A DNA stretch of 64,000 nucleotides, from contig NZ_JAERRJ010000010.1 in the NCBI RefSeq assembly GCF_016741815.1, positions 62,001-126,000 on the forward strand, written 5' to 3'. Below are positions 26,870 through 35,417 of this stretch, in pieces (the stretch's first letter is position 1; each line of letters opens with the position of its first letter). The stretch is from Nocardia acididurans. GTDB taxonomy: Bacteria > Actinomycetota > Actinomycetes > Mycobacteriales > Mycobacteriaceae. The position numbers and the translations under genes are program-made. Below the pieces are notes generated by a model. That model did no database searches, had not been told where the DNA came from, and was given only the letters and a program-made list of their open reading frames with translations.

Positions 26870-27637
26870 ATGGCCGTGCCGCAGACCCTCGTCCGTGTCG
26901 CAGGCGTGCTGGGCGCTTGCGCGCTGCTCACCGCAACCGGCGCGGGTCACGCCACCGCCGACCCGGCGACCGGTCCGAGCACGGTGGGCACCGCCGAGGT
27001 GGCCCCGGGCCTCGCCACCGAGGACGCGGCCGCCCTCTTCGCCGCGATCGCCGAAGCGACGGAAACGGCAGGCCCCTCGGACTGGTTCGCCGCCTACGGC
27101 GAAACCCTCAACGGCCTACAGGCTTTGGGCGTCCAGCCCTTCATGTACCCCACCGCCGCCCCCTTCTGCGTGGGCGGCACCGCCCTCGGCATCGCCCCGG
27201 CGGTGGCGGGCACCATTCCCGGCCCCTGGCCCCGCTACTCCGTCTCCATCCCCGGTCTGGACCTGACCGCGGTCAAGGCAGGCCAGACCATGTTCGCCTT
27301 CGTCCCCTACGGCATCAGCCCCGACGGCCCCGAAACCGCGGGCATGCAGGTGGTGTGGCTCAACCTCACCACCGGACGCGGCGGCGCCACCCCCATGGGC
27401 TCCCTCACCCAGGTGCTGCGCGGCATGATCCCCGCCCAGGTTCCCCTCGAACTCCGCCCGGTGGTCGAGCAGGCCGTCCAGGACTTCTTCACCGCCGCCC
27501 TGCCCCGGGGCGGCGTCCGCGCCGTCCCCGTCGACACCGGCTCCGGCACGGTCCTCGCCGCCATCTTCGGCTACGTCAACAACGACGGCCGCTCCTGCTT
27601 CTTCTTCCCGACGGTCGGCATCACCCCGGTGCCCTAG
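26870..27637 (+). CDS. Secreted protein of unknown function
   Basis: 255 residues. Residues 1-31 are a signal peptide (VAGVLGACALLTATGAGHATA). The mature part has only two cysteines, one in APFCVGGTALG and one near the end in GRSCFFFP, which probably form a disulfide. Between them the sequence is Pro/Gly-rich with IPGPWPRYSVSIPGLDLTAVKAG and a strand-like ending. I do not recognise a catalytic motif or a named domain. AGGAGACAC precedes the ATG by about eight bases. The gene stands alone between metF and the convergent glycosyltransferase. Confidence 0.75.
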   Translation: MAVPQTLVRVAGVLGACALLTATGAGHATADPATGPSTVGTAEVAPGLATEDAAALFAAIAEATETAGPSDWFAAYGETLNGLQALGVQPFMYPTAAPFCVGGTALGIAPAVAGTIPGPWPRYSVSIPGLDLTAVKAGQTMFAFVPYGISPDGPETAGMQVVWLNLTTGRGGATPMGSLTQVLRGMIPAQVPLELRPVVEQAVQDFFTAALPRGGVRAVPVDTGSGTVLAAIFGYVNNDGRSCFFFPTVGITPVP

Positions 27638-27773
27638 CGGACCGATGCTCCCAGCGTCGGATGGTCAAGCGCGGCAACGGTATCCGTGCCCAGGCGCGGT
27701 CGACCGCGGGCCGGTTCCGCCCCGCTCGCGCGGGCTGTGCCGGCTTCGCCCCGCCTCGGCGGTGGAGAACCGC

Positions 27774-29069
27774 TCAGCGATCGCTGGTGAGCGCCCGGCC
27801 TTTCCACGTCAGCCCGCCGTGGCGGTGGGCGCGGTGGGACATCGCCGAGAGCCGCAGATAGGCCGCCACCGCGAGGGGATGGGCAAGTGCGGCACGGATA
27901 TCGGTGAGCCCCAGCTGTCCGCCGGTTTCCGTGGATCGGGCGAGGAGCCGGGTGGTGATCGCGGCCGCGTAGCCGAGCAGCCCTGTGCGCCTTGTCTTTC
28001 CACGGCCGAGCGCGGCCGCCAGCGGTGGAACCCAGTACGCGGTCGCCGCTAGACCGGCGACAGCGGCACTGCCCAGCACGCCACCGTAGGCAGACCACAG
28101 CCAGCGCGTGTAACCGTCCTCGAGTTCACCCGCGTTCCGGTACATCCGGGTGCGGGCGAGTGGTCCGGCTGCCACCAGGGTGGTGAGCGCGCCGGTGCGG
28201 CGCAGGGCTCGGGCTATGGCGAGGTCCTCGGTCACGTCGTTCGCGACCGCGGTGTGGCCGCCGAGCGCCTGGTAGGCGGCCGCGTCGAAGACCAGGAACT
28301 GTCCGCAGGCCACGGCCATGGAGGGGAAGGCCGTCCGATTCGCCAGTGGCACCGGCAGGGTGGCTGCCCATGACCAGCACAGCAGCGGCTGCACCAGACG
28401 TTCAGCCGCGGATTCCGCGAGTTGCAGCGGCCAGGGGCAGACCAAAGCCGCTCCGGTCCTGCGTAATTCGCTGACGGCCGAGGCCAGAGCGGTCGGCGCG
28501 ATCCGGATGTCGGCGTCGAGGAAGATCAGCGTGCCGGCGGATGCGGGCACCGCGCCCGGCGCATTCGAGGGCTGGGGCTCACCCGGGGGGCGCGGTGCGA
28601 GGTGTCCGGTAGCGGTGGAGTCGAGCGCCGCGATCCCGTGCTGCGCGCTCGCGCGCACGGCTGTCTCGGCTGTGATGATTCTCGCGTGCCGAGCCAGTCG
28701 TGCGCAGGCGGCGGTTTTGCCGTTCCAGCCGGCCGGTGGCTCGATGTCGTTGCGCATCAGGGTGAATCGCCGGTCGGCGTCGATCGCCGCCGCGGCGGCC
28801 TGGTGGGTGCCGTCCGTGGAGGCGTCGTCGAGGATCAGGACGCGGAGGTTCGGGATGCCTTGCTGGGCACGGAGATCCGCGATCAGGGCGGGGAGTCGGG
28901 CTGCCTCGTCGCGAGCCGGGATGCAGACGGTGACGGGTTCGTCGATCGTGTGCTCGCCGGGCCGCAGTTGCCGGACGCCGAGCCGATTGGCCAGTGCCAC
29001 AACGGTTCCGAGGCAGGCGAGGGTGGTCCCGGCCCGGACTGCCGTGTCGCGGGCGCGGGACGCGATCAC
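27774..29069 (-). CDS. Family 2 glycosyltransferase, membrane-bound (carotenoid-linked)
   Basis: 431 residues. One hydrophobic segment near the start, then a GT2 domain: VTVCIPARDEAARLP, LILDDASTDGT, FLDADIRI (DxD) and a QxxRW-like DGYTRWLWS, then two or three hydrophobic segments at about 330-400. It uses a nucleotide sugar at the cytoplasmic face. The stop of lppM overlaps its start by ATGA. Neighbours cruF and crtO suggest that it glycosylates a hydroxylated carotenoid, as CruG-type GT2 enzymes do; this is inference from context. Confidence 0.75.
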   Translation of the reverse strand: MIASRARDTAVRAGTTLACLGTVVALANRLGVRQLRPGEHTIDEPVTVCIPARDEAARLPALIADLRAQQGIPNLRVLILDDASTDGTHQAAAAAIDADRRFTLMRNDIEPPAGWNGKTAACARLARHARIITAETAVRASAQHGIAALDSTATGHLAPRPPGEPQPSNAPGAVPASAGTLIFLDADIRIAPTALASAVSELRRTGAALVCPWPLQLAESAAERLVQPLLCWSWAATLPVPLANRTAFPSMAVACGQFLVFDAAAYQALGGHTAVANDVTEDLAIARALRRTGALTTLVAAGPLARTRMYRNAGELEDGYTRWLWSAYGGVLGSAAVAGLAATAYWVPPLAAALGRGKTRRTGLLGYAAAITTRLLARSTETGGQLGLTDIRAALAHPLAVAAYLRLSAMSHRAHRHGGLTWKGRALTSDR

Positions 29070-29830
29070 AGCCGCTGGTCGCGGTCCGGGCGGATCCAGC
29101 GGGCGGCGCGGACGTAGGCGGGCGGATCGGGGTTGCGGGCCATATAGGCGAGGACGGCCACCACGGCGGCGACGGCGAGGGTGATGCCGCCGACGATGCC
29201 CGCCCAGCCCGCGAAGGAGCGGGTGTTCGGATCGGAGTAGCCGACTTCGGCGCGCAGGTTGCTCACCTCGCCGGCGGGGAGCTTCCAGGTGACGACGGAA
29301 TCGCCTTCGCGGGTGCCGTTGGTGGTGGCGACGCGGGCGGGGAAGGCGACGGTGAACTGGACGTCGGAGCCGTGCGGGGGCAGGGATTTCAGGTCGACGC
29401 GGCCGATCAGGGTGACCAGGTCGCCGACGCGGTTGAACTGCAGGTTGAACATGCCCTGGGTCTGGTCGGACAGGGCGCCCAGCTGCTGCACCTCACCGAA
29501 GGTGAGATCGTCGAAGTACACCTGGCTGCCGACGTAGCCGTCCTGGGAGTAGGAGTCGACGCGCACCTTGGTGGACAGGCCGTCGGGCGCCTTCAGCTGC
29601 GGGCCCTTGTCCTGATCGTTCTGCGGCACGGCGGCCGCGACGATACGCCCGGAGACGCGGTCGTTGGACGAGACGCCCATCGACGCCTGCACGCGCAGGC
29701 ACCCGGTCACCAGTGGCAATACCAACAGCGCCAACAACACTCCGGCCCACACCCGTATCCGCCGGCGCCGCCGCCCCGGCACGGATTCGAGCTTTTCCTC
29801 TACTGCGGAGATGATCGGACTCGGCTGCAC
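29066..29830 (-). CDS. lppM: LppM-like lipoprotein with C-terminal TM (Rv2171-like)
   Basis: 254 residues from GTG 29830. A basic N-terminus, hydrophobic core and lipobox LVTGC (about 40-44) indicate lipid attachment after processing. The extracellular part is beta-rich and ends in a second hydrophobic segment (about 203-226) with a short basic tail inside. M. tuberculosis LppM (Rv2171), in the same neighbourhood, has this layout and influences phagocytosis and PIM/LAM-related surface properties. It overlaps the GT2 gene by 4 nt and lies 3 bp from cruF, so it is locked into the carotenoid unit. Confidence 0.85.
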   Translation of the reverse strand: MQPSPIISAVEEKLESVPGRRRRRIRVWAGVLLALLVLPLVTGCLRVQASMGVSSNDRVSGRIVAAAVPQNDQDKGPQLKAPDGLSTKVRVDSYSQDGYVGSQVYFDDLTFGEVQQLGALSDQTQGMFNLQFNRVGDLVTLIGRVDLKSLPPHGSDVQFTVAFPARVATTNGTREGDSVVTWKLPAGEVSNLRAEVGYSDPNTRSFAGWAGIVGGITLAVAAVVAVLAYMARNPDPPAYVRAARWIRPDRDQRL

Positions 29831-29833
29831 GGC

Positions 29834-30709
29834 TCACATCGTGCCATGGCCCCCCGGCCCCAGCGTGATTCGACGGGCCAGAAGCCCGCGCACCAGCGGA
29901 ATTCCCAGCACCCCGAGCCCGGCGAACCCGTACACCGCCGACACCGGCAACCCCAGGAACACCGCGTGCGCCAGCGTCGACCCCAGCCACGTCCACAGGA
30001 AGACGCTCACCGGAACCACGAGGGCCGCTCGATTGTCCGGCGCGGTCCGATCCCACAGTTCCAGCAGTCCCGCCATCACGAAGGCGACCCCGAGCCAGCC
30101 CAGATAGTTCGTCACCGGAATCTCCGGCAGCCCTGGCAACCCGGCAACCGGCGAGCACCACGTCCACTGCCCGTCCGCCACCATCTGCGGATCCAGGAAC
30201 AGATCCCACCCGACCGCCCCGACGGCGGTGAGTGAAATCCGCAGCACCGCACGGGAACTCGGCACCGCCGCGGCGGGCCGCGTCCTGCCCGGCGCCGTGG
30301 TCGCCGCCCCCGTCGCCGTGGCGCGGGCGGCCGTTACGCGGGCGCTCAGTAGTCCCGCCACCACCCACACCGGATACACCCCGCCGGTCCACGCCAGCGG
30401 CACCACCACCGGCACCCCGGCGATCTCCGGCCCGATCCGCCCACTCGCGTACTCGTAGCATCCGAACGGAAACCCGGTCGCGATGCCCGCGATCTCAGCG
30501 AGCAGCCCAGCCCCTGAAACGATCATCACAAGCCCGGCCGCCCAGCGCACCCCTCGCGTCAACGCGGCGTGTATCAGCGCCGCCCCGGCCGAGAGCAATA
30601 CAACGGCAATCGTGACGTGATCGCGTGCCGCCCCGTGTGTGAGTGGATAGGAGATCTGCACGAGGACGAGCAGCACCGCCGGAATCGCGGCGACCTGAAC
30701 GCGATTCAC
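29834..30709 (-). CDS. cruF: Carotenoid biosynthesis membrane protein, CruF (DUF422) type
   Basis: 291 residues from GTG 30709 with about seven hydrophobic segments. FPFGCYEYASGRIGPEIAGVPVVVPLAW and AVGWDLFLDPQMVADGQWTW are typical of the CruF/DUF422 family, which adds water across the terminal psi-end double bond of acyclic or monocyclic carotenoids (1',2'-hydratase). The product would be a tertiary hydroxyl that a GT2 enzyme can glycosylate. The frame runs upstream to 31222 but that part overlaps crtO antisense and is not coding. An Ala/Thr-rich insert sits at about 125-150. Confidence 0.82.
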   Translation of the reverse strand: MNRVQVAAIPAVLLVLVQISYPLTHGAARDHVTIAVVLLSAGAALIHAALTRGVRWAAGLVMIVSGAGLLAEIAGIATGFPFGCYEYASGRIGPEIAGVPVVVPLAWTGGVYPVWVVAGLLSARVTAARATATGAATTAPGRTRPAAAVPSSRAVLRISLTAVGAVGWDLFLDPQMVADGQWTWCSPVAGLPGLPEIPVTNYLGWLGVAFVMAGLLELWDRTAPDNRAALVVPVSVFLWTWLGSTLAHAVFLGLPVSAVYGFAGLGVLGIPLVRGLLARRITLGPGGHGTM

Positions 30710-30887
30710 CGGCTGTCTCCGATGGTGCTGGGGGCTGAGCGCGCGGGCTTCTGCGCGCGGAGCGCCGGTCGACGTGGCGGCACGCCGTATTTCACACGGC
30801 CGTACCGCGTTTCCCGTTCGAGCCGCGGCAGGGCCGACGTCACAGACCTGCTGGAGGGGCGGCTCCCGGATCGAAACGGTTCGTGGC

Positions 30888-32501
30888 TCAACGGCGCAGG
30901 AAGGGTAGGCGGCCGCGCAGGTCGCGGTGGACGAGTCCGGCGACGCTTCGCCCACTGGCGCCCGATACGCCGCCGCCGGGGTGGGTGGAGGCTCCGGTGA
31001 GGTAGAGGCCGGGCGCGCCGGGCACGCGCTGGCCCGCCAGTTCGGGGAGTGGCCGCCACATGAACATCTGGTCGAGGGACATCTCGACGTGCATGACATT
31101 GCCGCCGAGCAGGCCCATCTCGCGTTCCAGGTCGGCCGGGGTCTGTACGTGCCGGTGCAGCACCGTGTCGGCGAAACCCGGTGCGTGCCTGTCGACTTCG
31201 CCGATGATGCGGTCGGCTTCACGGTGGGCGTGTGCGGACCACCGGGTGCCGTCGGCCAGTTCGTAGGGGTGCCACTGGGACCACAGGGAGAGTTGGTGCT
31301 CGCCGGCGGGGGCGATGCTCGGGTCCAGGGCGGTGAAGCTCATGGCCAGGACGACCGGGCGTGGCGGGAGGTCGCCCGCGAGAGCGGCCCCGTGGGCGCG
31401 GCGCAGGTCGCGGCGGTCGCCGACCAGGAGTTGCAGGCCGTGGGCGGAGTCGGTCGTGGGTGCGCCGGGGTAGGCGGGCAGGGCGCTGGTGGCCACGCGG
31501 ACGACCATGCCGATGCCGGGGCCTACGCGGATGCGCCTGCGCCAGTCGGCGAGGGTGCCGGTATCGAATCCGCCCTGTTCCAACAGGTTCAGGGTGGTGA
31601 GGATGTGGCTGCCCGCGATGACGGTGTCCGCGTGCAGGTTTCGGCCGTTCGCTGTTCGAACCTGCCAGCCGGAGCCGGTTTTGCGCAGCGCGGTCACCGC
31701 GTCGCCGGGCGTCACAGTGCCGCCATCGGAGCGCAATCGCGCCACCAGGGCCGCGGACAACGCTCCGCTACCGCCGACGGCGCGACCGGGCGGCAGCGTG
31801 TGCATGAGGGCGGCGAAGCCGACCATGGGTGCGGAGCCGGGTTCGGACATGGGTGGCCCGGACTGCGCGCCGAACCAGGCGAGGGCCGCTTTCAGGCGTT
31901 CGTCGTCGAAGTAGCTGTCCAGCAGGGCGTCTCCGGTCTGCAGGAACTCGCGGGACAGGGCGCTGCCGCCCTGCTTCGCGTCCAGCCCCCAGAACGACTT
32001 CAGGAGTTTGCCGGGTGTCGGCGGGCTGGAGAACGAGCGCATGACCCGGGCCGACCGCGGCCCCCATACCGTGACGAAACGCTTGTAGGCCGCGGCATCT
32101 CGAGCGCCGCACGCGACTTCTATGGAAGCGCAGGTCTTTTCGACGTCGCGGTGGAAGACGATAGGGGGCAGCCCGGAGTCCGGCGGGGCGGGTGCGAAAG
32201 CCCATGGGTCGCAATCGATGTAGCGCAGACCGTAGTTCTCCAGCCGGAGTTCTTCGATGATGCCGGTGTGCCGGATCATGATGTGCGCGGAGGATCCGCG
32301 ATCCACCTGATGTCCGGGGAATCGCTCGACGGTGGACACCGCTCCGCCCAGCACCGTATCCCGTTCCAGCACTTCGACGTCGTATCCGTCGCGGGCCAGA
32401 TAGCAGGCGGCGACCAGGGCGTTGTGCCCGGAGCCGACGACGATCACCTTCTGTGTGCCCGTGGCTCGTCCACTCGCGGTGCTCTTGGTTCGCTCACTCA
32501 C
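30888..32501 (-). CDS. crtO: Carotenoid ketolase CrtO-type flavoprotein
   Basis: 537 residues from GTG 32501. KVIVVGSGHNALVAACYLA is an FAD fold; long blocks (STVERFPGHQVDRGSSAHI, ALAWFGAQSGPPMSEPG, MVGFAALMHTLPPGRAVGG, LYLTGASTHPGGGVSGASG) are those I recall from the Rhodococcus CrtO beta-carotene/gamma-carotene ketolase. It would put a 4-keto group on a beta-ionone ring. Its GTG overlaps the upstream GNAT stop by GTGA. No lycopene cyclase is in this window, so the ring must be made by an enzyme encoded elsewhere. A CrtI-like desaturase is the alternative, less likely. Confidence 0.85.
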   Translation of the reverse strand: MSERTKSTASGRATGTQKVIVVGSGHNALVAACYLARDGYDVEVLERDTVLGGAVSTVERFPGHQVDRGSSAHIMIRHTGIIEELRLENYGLRYIDCDPWAFAPAPPDSGLPPIVFHRDVEKTCASIEVACGARDAAAYKRFVTVWGPRSARVMRSFSSPPTPGKLLKSFWGLDAKQGGSALSREFLQTGDALLDSYFDDERLKAALAWFGAQSGPPMSEPGSAPMVGFAALMHTLPPGRAVGGSGALSAALVARLRSDGGTVTPGDAVTALRKTGSGWQVRTANGRNLHADTVIAGSHILTTLNLLEQGGFDTGTLADWRRRIRVGPGIGMVVRVATSALPAYPGAPTTDSAHGLQLLVGDRRDLRRAHGAALAGDLPPRPVVLAMSFTALDPSIAPAGEHQLSLWSQWHPYELADGTRWSAHAHREADRIIGEVDRHAPGFADTVLHRHVQTPADLEREMGLLGGNVMHVEMSLDQMFMWRPLPELAGQRVPGAPGLYLTGASTHPGGGVSGASGRSVAGLVHRDLRGRLPFLRR

Positions 32502-33109
32502 AGGGGCAGCCGCCGCCCGAGCACCGCGAACTGGCGGGTGTCGCCGGAGAAGATGAAGTGCCGCACGACGTCTCCGAAGCCCTGCCGGCGGTACAGCTTC
32601 CAGGCCCGGTTGGCCTCGTGGTCGACCTCGGGGGTGGACAGCAGCACGCTACGTTCCGGTCGGTTCTGTAATAGGCGGGTGAGCAGGATCTCCCCGATGC
32701 CGCGGCCCTGCGCGCTCGGGTGCACGTGCAGTTCGGTGAGCTCGAAATAGTCGGCGAGCAGATCACGCGCCGCGTGCTCGGGCCAGCCGGTGCGGCGCAT
32801 ACCGCTGTACACCTGCTGATGCCACCACTGGTGCGGCGCACCGTGATACCCGTACGCGATGGCCACGATGGGCGCGGTGCGCAGGTCGAGCCGCCCGTTG
32901 TCGTCGGGCAGCAGCGCGGCCACCGCCTGCCAGCCGGGCCGGGTGGTGTGCTCGGTCCACATCGGCGCCCGTTGGTGTTCGGTGCCGCGGGGATAGTCCA
33001 TGGCCGCGACGTATACCGCGAGGGCGTCGGCCAGCCGGGCGCGCATGGTCGCGGCCGAGAGGTCGACGACGACGGGTGCGGGCGTGGTGTTGGGGGTGAC
33101 GGCGGTCAT
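32498..33109 (-). CDS. GNAT family N-acetyltransferase (Rv2170-like)
   Basis: 203 residues from ATG 33109, near the 206 of Rv2170 in M. tuberculosis, a lysine acetyltransferase. TELHVHPSAQGRGIGEILLTRLL (about 128-150) is the acetyl-CoA-binding motif A (Q/R-x-x-G-x-G/A) and WKLYRRQGFGDVVRHF the closing strand. A preceding helical domain (15-100) is typical of Rv2170-like proteins. It is the first gene of a unit leading to crtO through a 4-nt overlap. Its substrate here is unknown. Confidence 0.85.
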   Translation of the reverse strand: MTAVTPNTTPAPVVVDLSAATMRARLADALAVYVAAMDYPRGTEHQRAPMWTEHTTRPGWQAVAALLPDDNGRLDLRTAPIVAIAYGYHGAPHQWWHQQVYSGMRRTGWPEHAARDLLADYFELTELHVHPSAQGRGIGEILLTRLLQNRPERSVLLSTPEVDHEANRAWKLYRRQGFGDVVRHFIFSGDTRQFAVLGRRLPL

Positions 33110-33319
33110 CGGGCAGGCGCAGCTCTCGTTCGCGCGACGGGACGGGTGGATCCGACGGTAGTCCCATTGCGGCTGCGGGAACTTGTCGGTGGGTCTCTCT
33201 ATATTCAAACCCACGTGAATCCTTCGAATACCTGTTCGATCTTCATTGGTGGTGCTTCACTGCTCGAGAAGTATGGAAGTGCCTGGTGAATCGGGGGTAT
33301 GCGAGTGGGGAGGTACCCG

Positions 33320-33760
33320 ATGACCGGTAAAACTGAACGTCCGGGCCATCCCGGACGGGCCGGTGAACTACTACGGCGCGCCGATGGTCTGCTCATGCAG
33401 TCGGCGGGGGAGAAGGACCCGGCCGAACGCTTCCGCACGGCCTACCTCGCCGCCCTGCGCGGCGCGGGCGCGGTGCTGGCGCTCACCGGCGCGGATCGCG
33501 CGCCCCGGGCGCGTTCCCGCAATGCCTGGGTGCTGATGCAGCGGGCCGCACCGGAATTCGTCATGTGGGCCGACTACTTCAGCGCGCAGTCCGAGACGCG
33601 CGCGGCGCTCGAGGCCGGATTGCCGCGTCCGGTCGATGATCAGCGCGCCGACGAGTTCGCTTCGCGGGTAGGAGCATTCCTGCATGACGTGGAGGATCTG
33701 CTGGCCGCGGCGGTTCGGCAACGCCCCAGCACAGGGTGGGTTGCTGGAATGCTGGCTTGA
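33320..33760 (+). CDS. SAV_6107-type HEPN domain protein
   Basis: 146 residues, all helical. The ATG at 33320 follows GGGGAGG by eight bases; an ATG at 33299 is in frame but lacks a site. The pattern of a long helix bundle with RFRTAYLAALRGAGAVLA and RSRNAWVLMQRAAPEF resembles the SAV_6107 HEPN family found before mraZ in many actinobacteria. HEPN proteins include RNases, but the Rx4-6H catalytic pair is not evident. Function is unknown. Confidence 0.7.
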   Translation: MTGKTERPGHPGRAGELLRRADGLLMQSAGEKDPAERFRTAYLAALRGAGAVLALTGADRAPRARSRNAWVLMQRAAPEFVMWADYFSAQSETRAALEAGLPRPVDDQRADEFASRVGAFLHDVEDLLAAAVRQRPSTGWVAGMLA

Positions 33761-33885
33761 GTATCGGCGAGTAGGTGGTAGCGCACAGATCGAACTCGTA
33801 TTATTGGTGGCAGACAGCCGCCAACGTCGGCTATCTGTCGCCGACCCGGAGGCGACCGCCACTACCTAGTGCCGGGGGAGGTACC

Positions 33886-34311
33886 GTGCCACTCTCCGAG
33901 CACGAGCAGCGCATGCTCGAACAGATCGAGAGCGCGCTCTATGCTGAGGATCCGAAGTTCGCCTCGACTGTTCGGGGTGGACGGTTACGTTCTGCCACCG
34001 GCCGGCGCAGACTTCAGGCGGCGGCTTTGTTCGTCCTCGGTCTGTTCCTATTGGTGGCAGGCATTGCCGCACCGGTGAAACCGGGCGGGTTCCCGATCAT
34101 CAGCTTGATCGGATTCGTCGTCATGTTCGGCGCGGGCGTGCTGTTGCTGATGGGTGGCCCCGGTATGGGGTCGCAGTCCAAGGGCGGCAGCGAGGCCCAT
34201 CCATCCCAGGGCGGCAGTCCTGGCCAGAGCCGAGGTAAGCAGCGCAAGCCCGGCGGTTTCTCCTCCCGTATGGAGGATCGTTTCCGTCGCCGCTTCGAAG
34301 AGGGGCCCTGA
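33886..34311 (+). CDS. DUF3040 small membrane protein (Rv2169c-like)
   Basis: 141 residues from GTG 33886. The start PLSEHEQRMLEQIESALYAEDPKFASTVR is diagnostic for DUF3040. Two hydrophobic segments (about 47-67 and 72-92) form a hairpin in the membrane; the tail (95-141) is Gly/Ser/Lys/Arg-rich. Such proteins flank the dcw cluster across actinobacteria (Rv2169c). GGGGGAGG lies eight bases before the start. Role unknown; envelope or division is inferred from context. A strong hairpin follows. Confidence 0.85.
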   Translation: MPLSEHEQRMLEQIESALYAEDPKFASTVRGGRLRSATGRRRLQAAALFVLGLFLLVAGIAAPVKPGGFPIISLIGFVVMFGAGVLLLMGGPGMGSQSKGGSEAHPSQGGSPGQSRGKQRKPGGFSSRMEDRFRRRFEEGP

Positions 34312-34386
34312 TCCCAGGACCCGCGTCGCCGGCTTCCGGTGACGCACGACGGCCGATCATGGTCGGCTGATTGCACATACAGCGAC

Positions 34387-34429
34387 ACGCCGTGACGCCA
34401 CACCGATTTCAGGTGTGGCGTCACGGCGT
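34387..34429. terminator. 18-bp perfect hairpin upstream of the division cluster
   Basis: ACGCCGTGACGCCACACC (34387-34404) pairs perfectly with 34412-34429, loop of 7, followed by TTTCTGCTT. It lies 75 bp past the DUF3040 stop and 330 bp before mraZ, insulating the dcw cluster from upstream transcription. Confidence 0.8.
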
Positions 34430-34756
34430 TTCTGCTTGGTCTTCGTACGGCGTGTCGCGATCTCCGGACGTTCCCCACCTTCCCCCACGGGATTCCCCCA
34501 CCGCGCCCCACTCGCGCCGGAAATGGGCGCTATCTGCGGGTTTGCTGATTGTTGTCGGGTCCCCGGTGGCGCGCGTCGCGCGTGTCGGCGAACTGCGGGG
34601 AAAGTTCCCCCACCCCGTGATAGCTGGTGTGACCTGCAAAGTTCGCCAAGCGGGGACCGAGATCACCGCCGCTTTCGATTGAAAGTGGGGGAAAGTGGGG
34701 TAATGTGGAGCGCGCACTACAGGAGGCCGACAGTCGAGAGGGTGATCCGGTAGGAG
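34430..34756 (+). promoter_or_regulatory. mraZ upstream region
   Basis: About 330 bases after the hairpin with no convincing gene. It contains a run of C-tracts and G-tracts (34470-34500, 34600-34620) and, near the end, the mraZ promoter with embedded direct repeats. CTACAGGAGG and TAGGAGG occur before the GTG start. Confidence 0.6.
34679..34710 (+). promoter_or_regulatory. mraZ promoter with three MraZ-box repeats
   Basis: TTGAAA (34679-34684) and TAATGT (34701-34706) are spaced by 16 bases. In and around the spacer lie three direct repeats at exact 10-bp steps: GTGGGG (34685), GTGGGG (34695) and GTGGAG (34705). MraZ is known to bind three or four TGGG-type repeats on one DNA face upstream of its own gene. 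Overlap with the promoter predicts autorepression of the whole cluster. Confidence 0.8.
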
Positions 34757-35200
34757 GTGTCGGGAGCGTTGTTTCTCGGGACCTATACCCCTCGGCTCGA
34801 CGACAAAGGGCGACTCACGTTGCCTGCGAAGTTCCGGGACGAGCTGGCGGGAGGGTTGATGGTCACGAAAGGTCAGGACCACAGCCTTGCCGTGTACCCC
34901 AAGGACGAGTTCACCGCGTTAGCGCGGCGAGCCGCGGCCGCGTCACGGAGCAACCCGCAGGCCCGCGCATTCGTCCGGGCGCTCGCGGCTTCCACCGATG
35001 AACAGCGTCCGGACGCACAGGGCCGGATCGTTCTGTCGGCCGAACACCGCCGCTACGCCAACCTCACCAAGGATTGCGTAGTGATCGGCTCGGTCGACTT
35101 TCTCGAGATTTGGGACAAGACGGCGTGGGATTCGTACCTCGCCGAGCACGAGGAGGATTACTCGCAGGCCAGAGACGAGTCGCTGGGCGGGATCTTCTAG
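34757..35200 (+). CDS. mraZ: Transcriptional regulator MraZ
   Basis: 147 residues from GTG 34757. Two SpoVT/AbrB-like half-domains are visible: LGTYTPRLDDKGRLTLPAKFRD and TDEQRPDAQGRIVLSAEHRR, each with the D-x-[KQ]-GR signature. MraZ forms a ring-shaped oligomer that binds the repeats in its own promoter and represses the division and cell-wall cluster. The direct repeats just upstream support this. First gene of the operon; rsmH follows after 217 bp. Confidence 0.95.
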   Translation: MSGALFLGTYTPRLDDKGRLTLPAKFRDELAGGLMVTKGQDHSLAVYPKDEFTALARRAAAASRSNPQARAFVRALAASTDEQRPDAQGRIVLSAEHRRYANLTKDCVVIGSVDFLEIWDKTAWDSYLAEHEEDYSQARDESLGGIF

Positions 35201-35417
35201 CCGCCCCGAGCGAGGCGAGTGCCCTGCGGCCTCTGCCCGACGCGGACCCTGACGTACTTCCCCAACGCCAGGTGCCGTGCTTCGGTCAGAGACCCTGGGG
35301 CATTGGCCCACCGACACTGACGGTTTCGATGATGAAGCGCCGCAGTGAAAGTCCGAATCGCAAGCGACCCATCTGTGGCCGTGCGAACGAATGTGAGGCA
35401 AGTCCCGGGAGGTCGAG

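Noticed and set aside
30710..31222. Upstream extension of the cruF frame
   Set aside because: It overlaps crtO on the same strand in another frame and lacks coding character.
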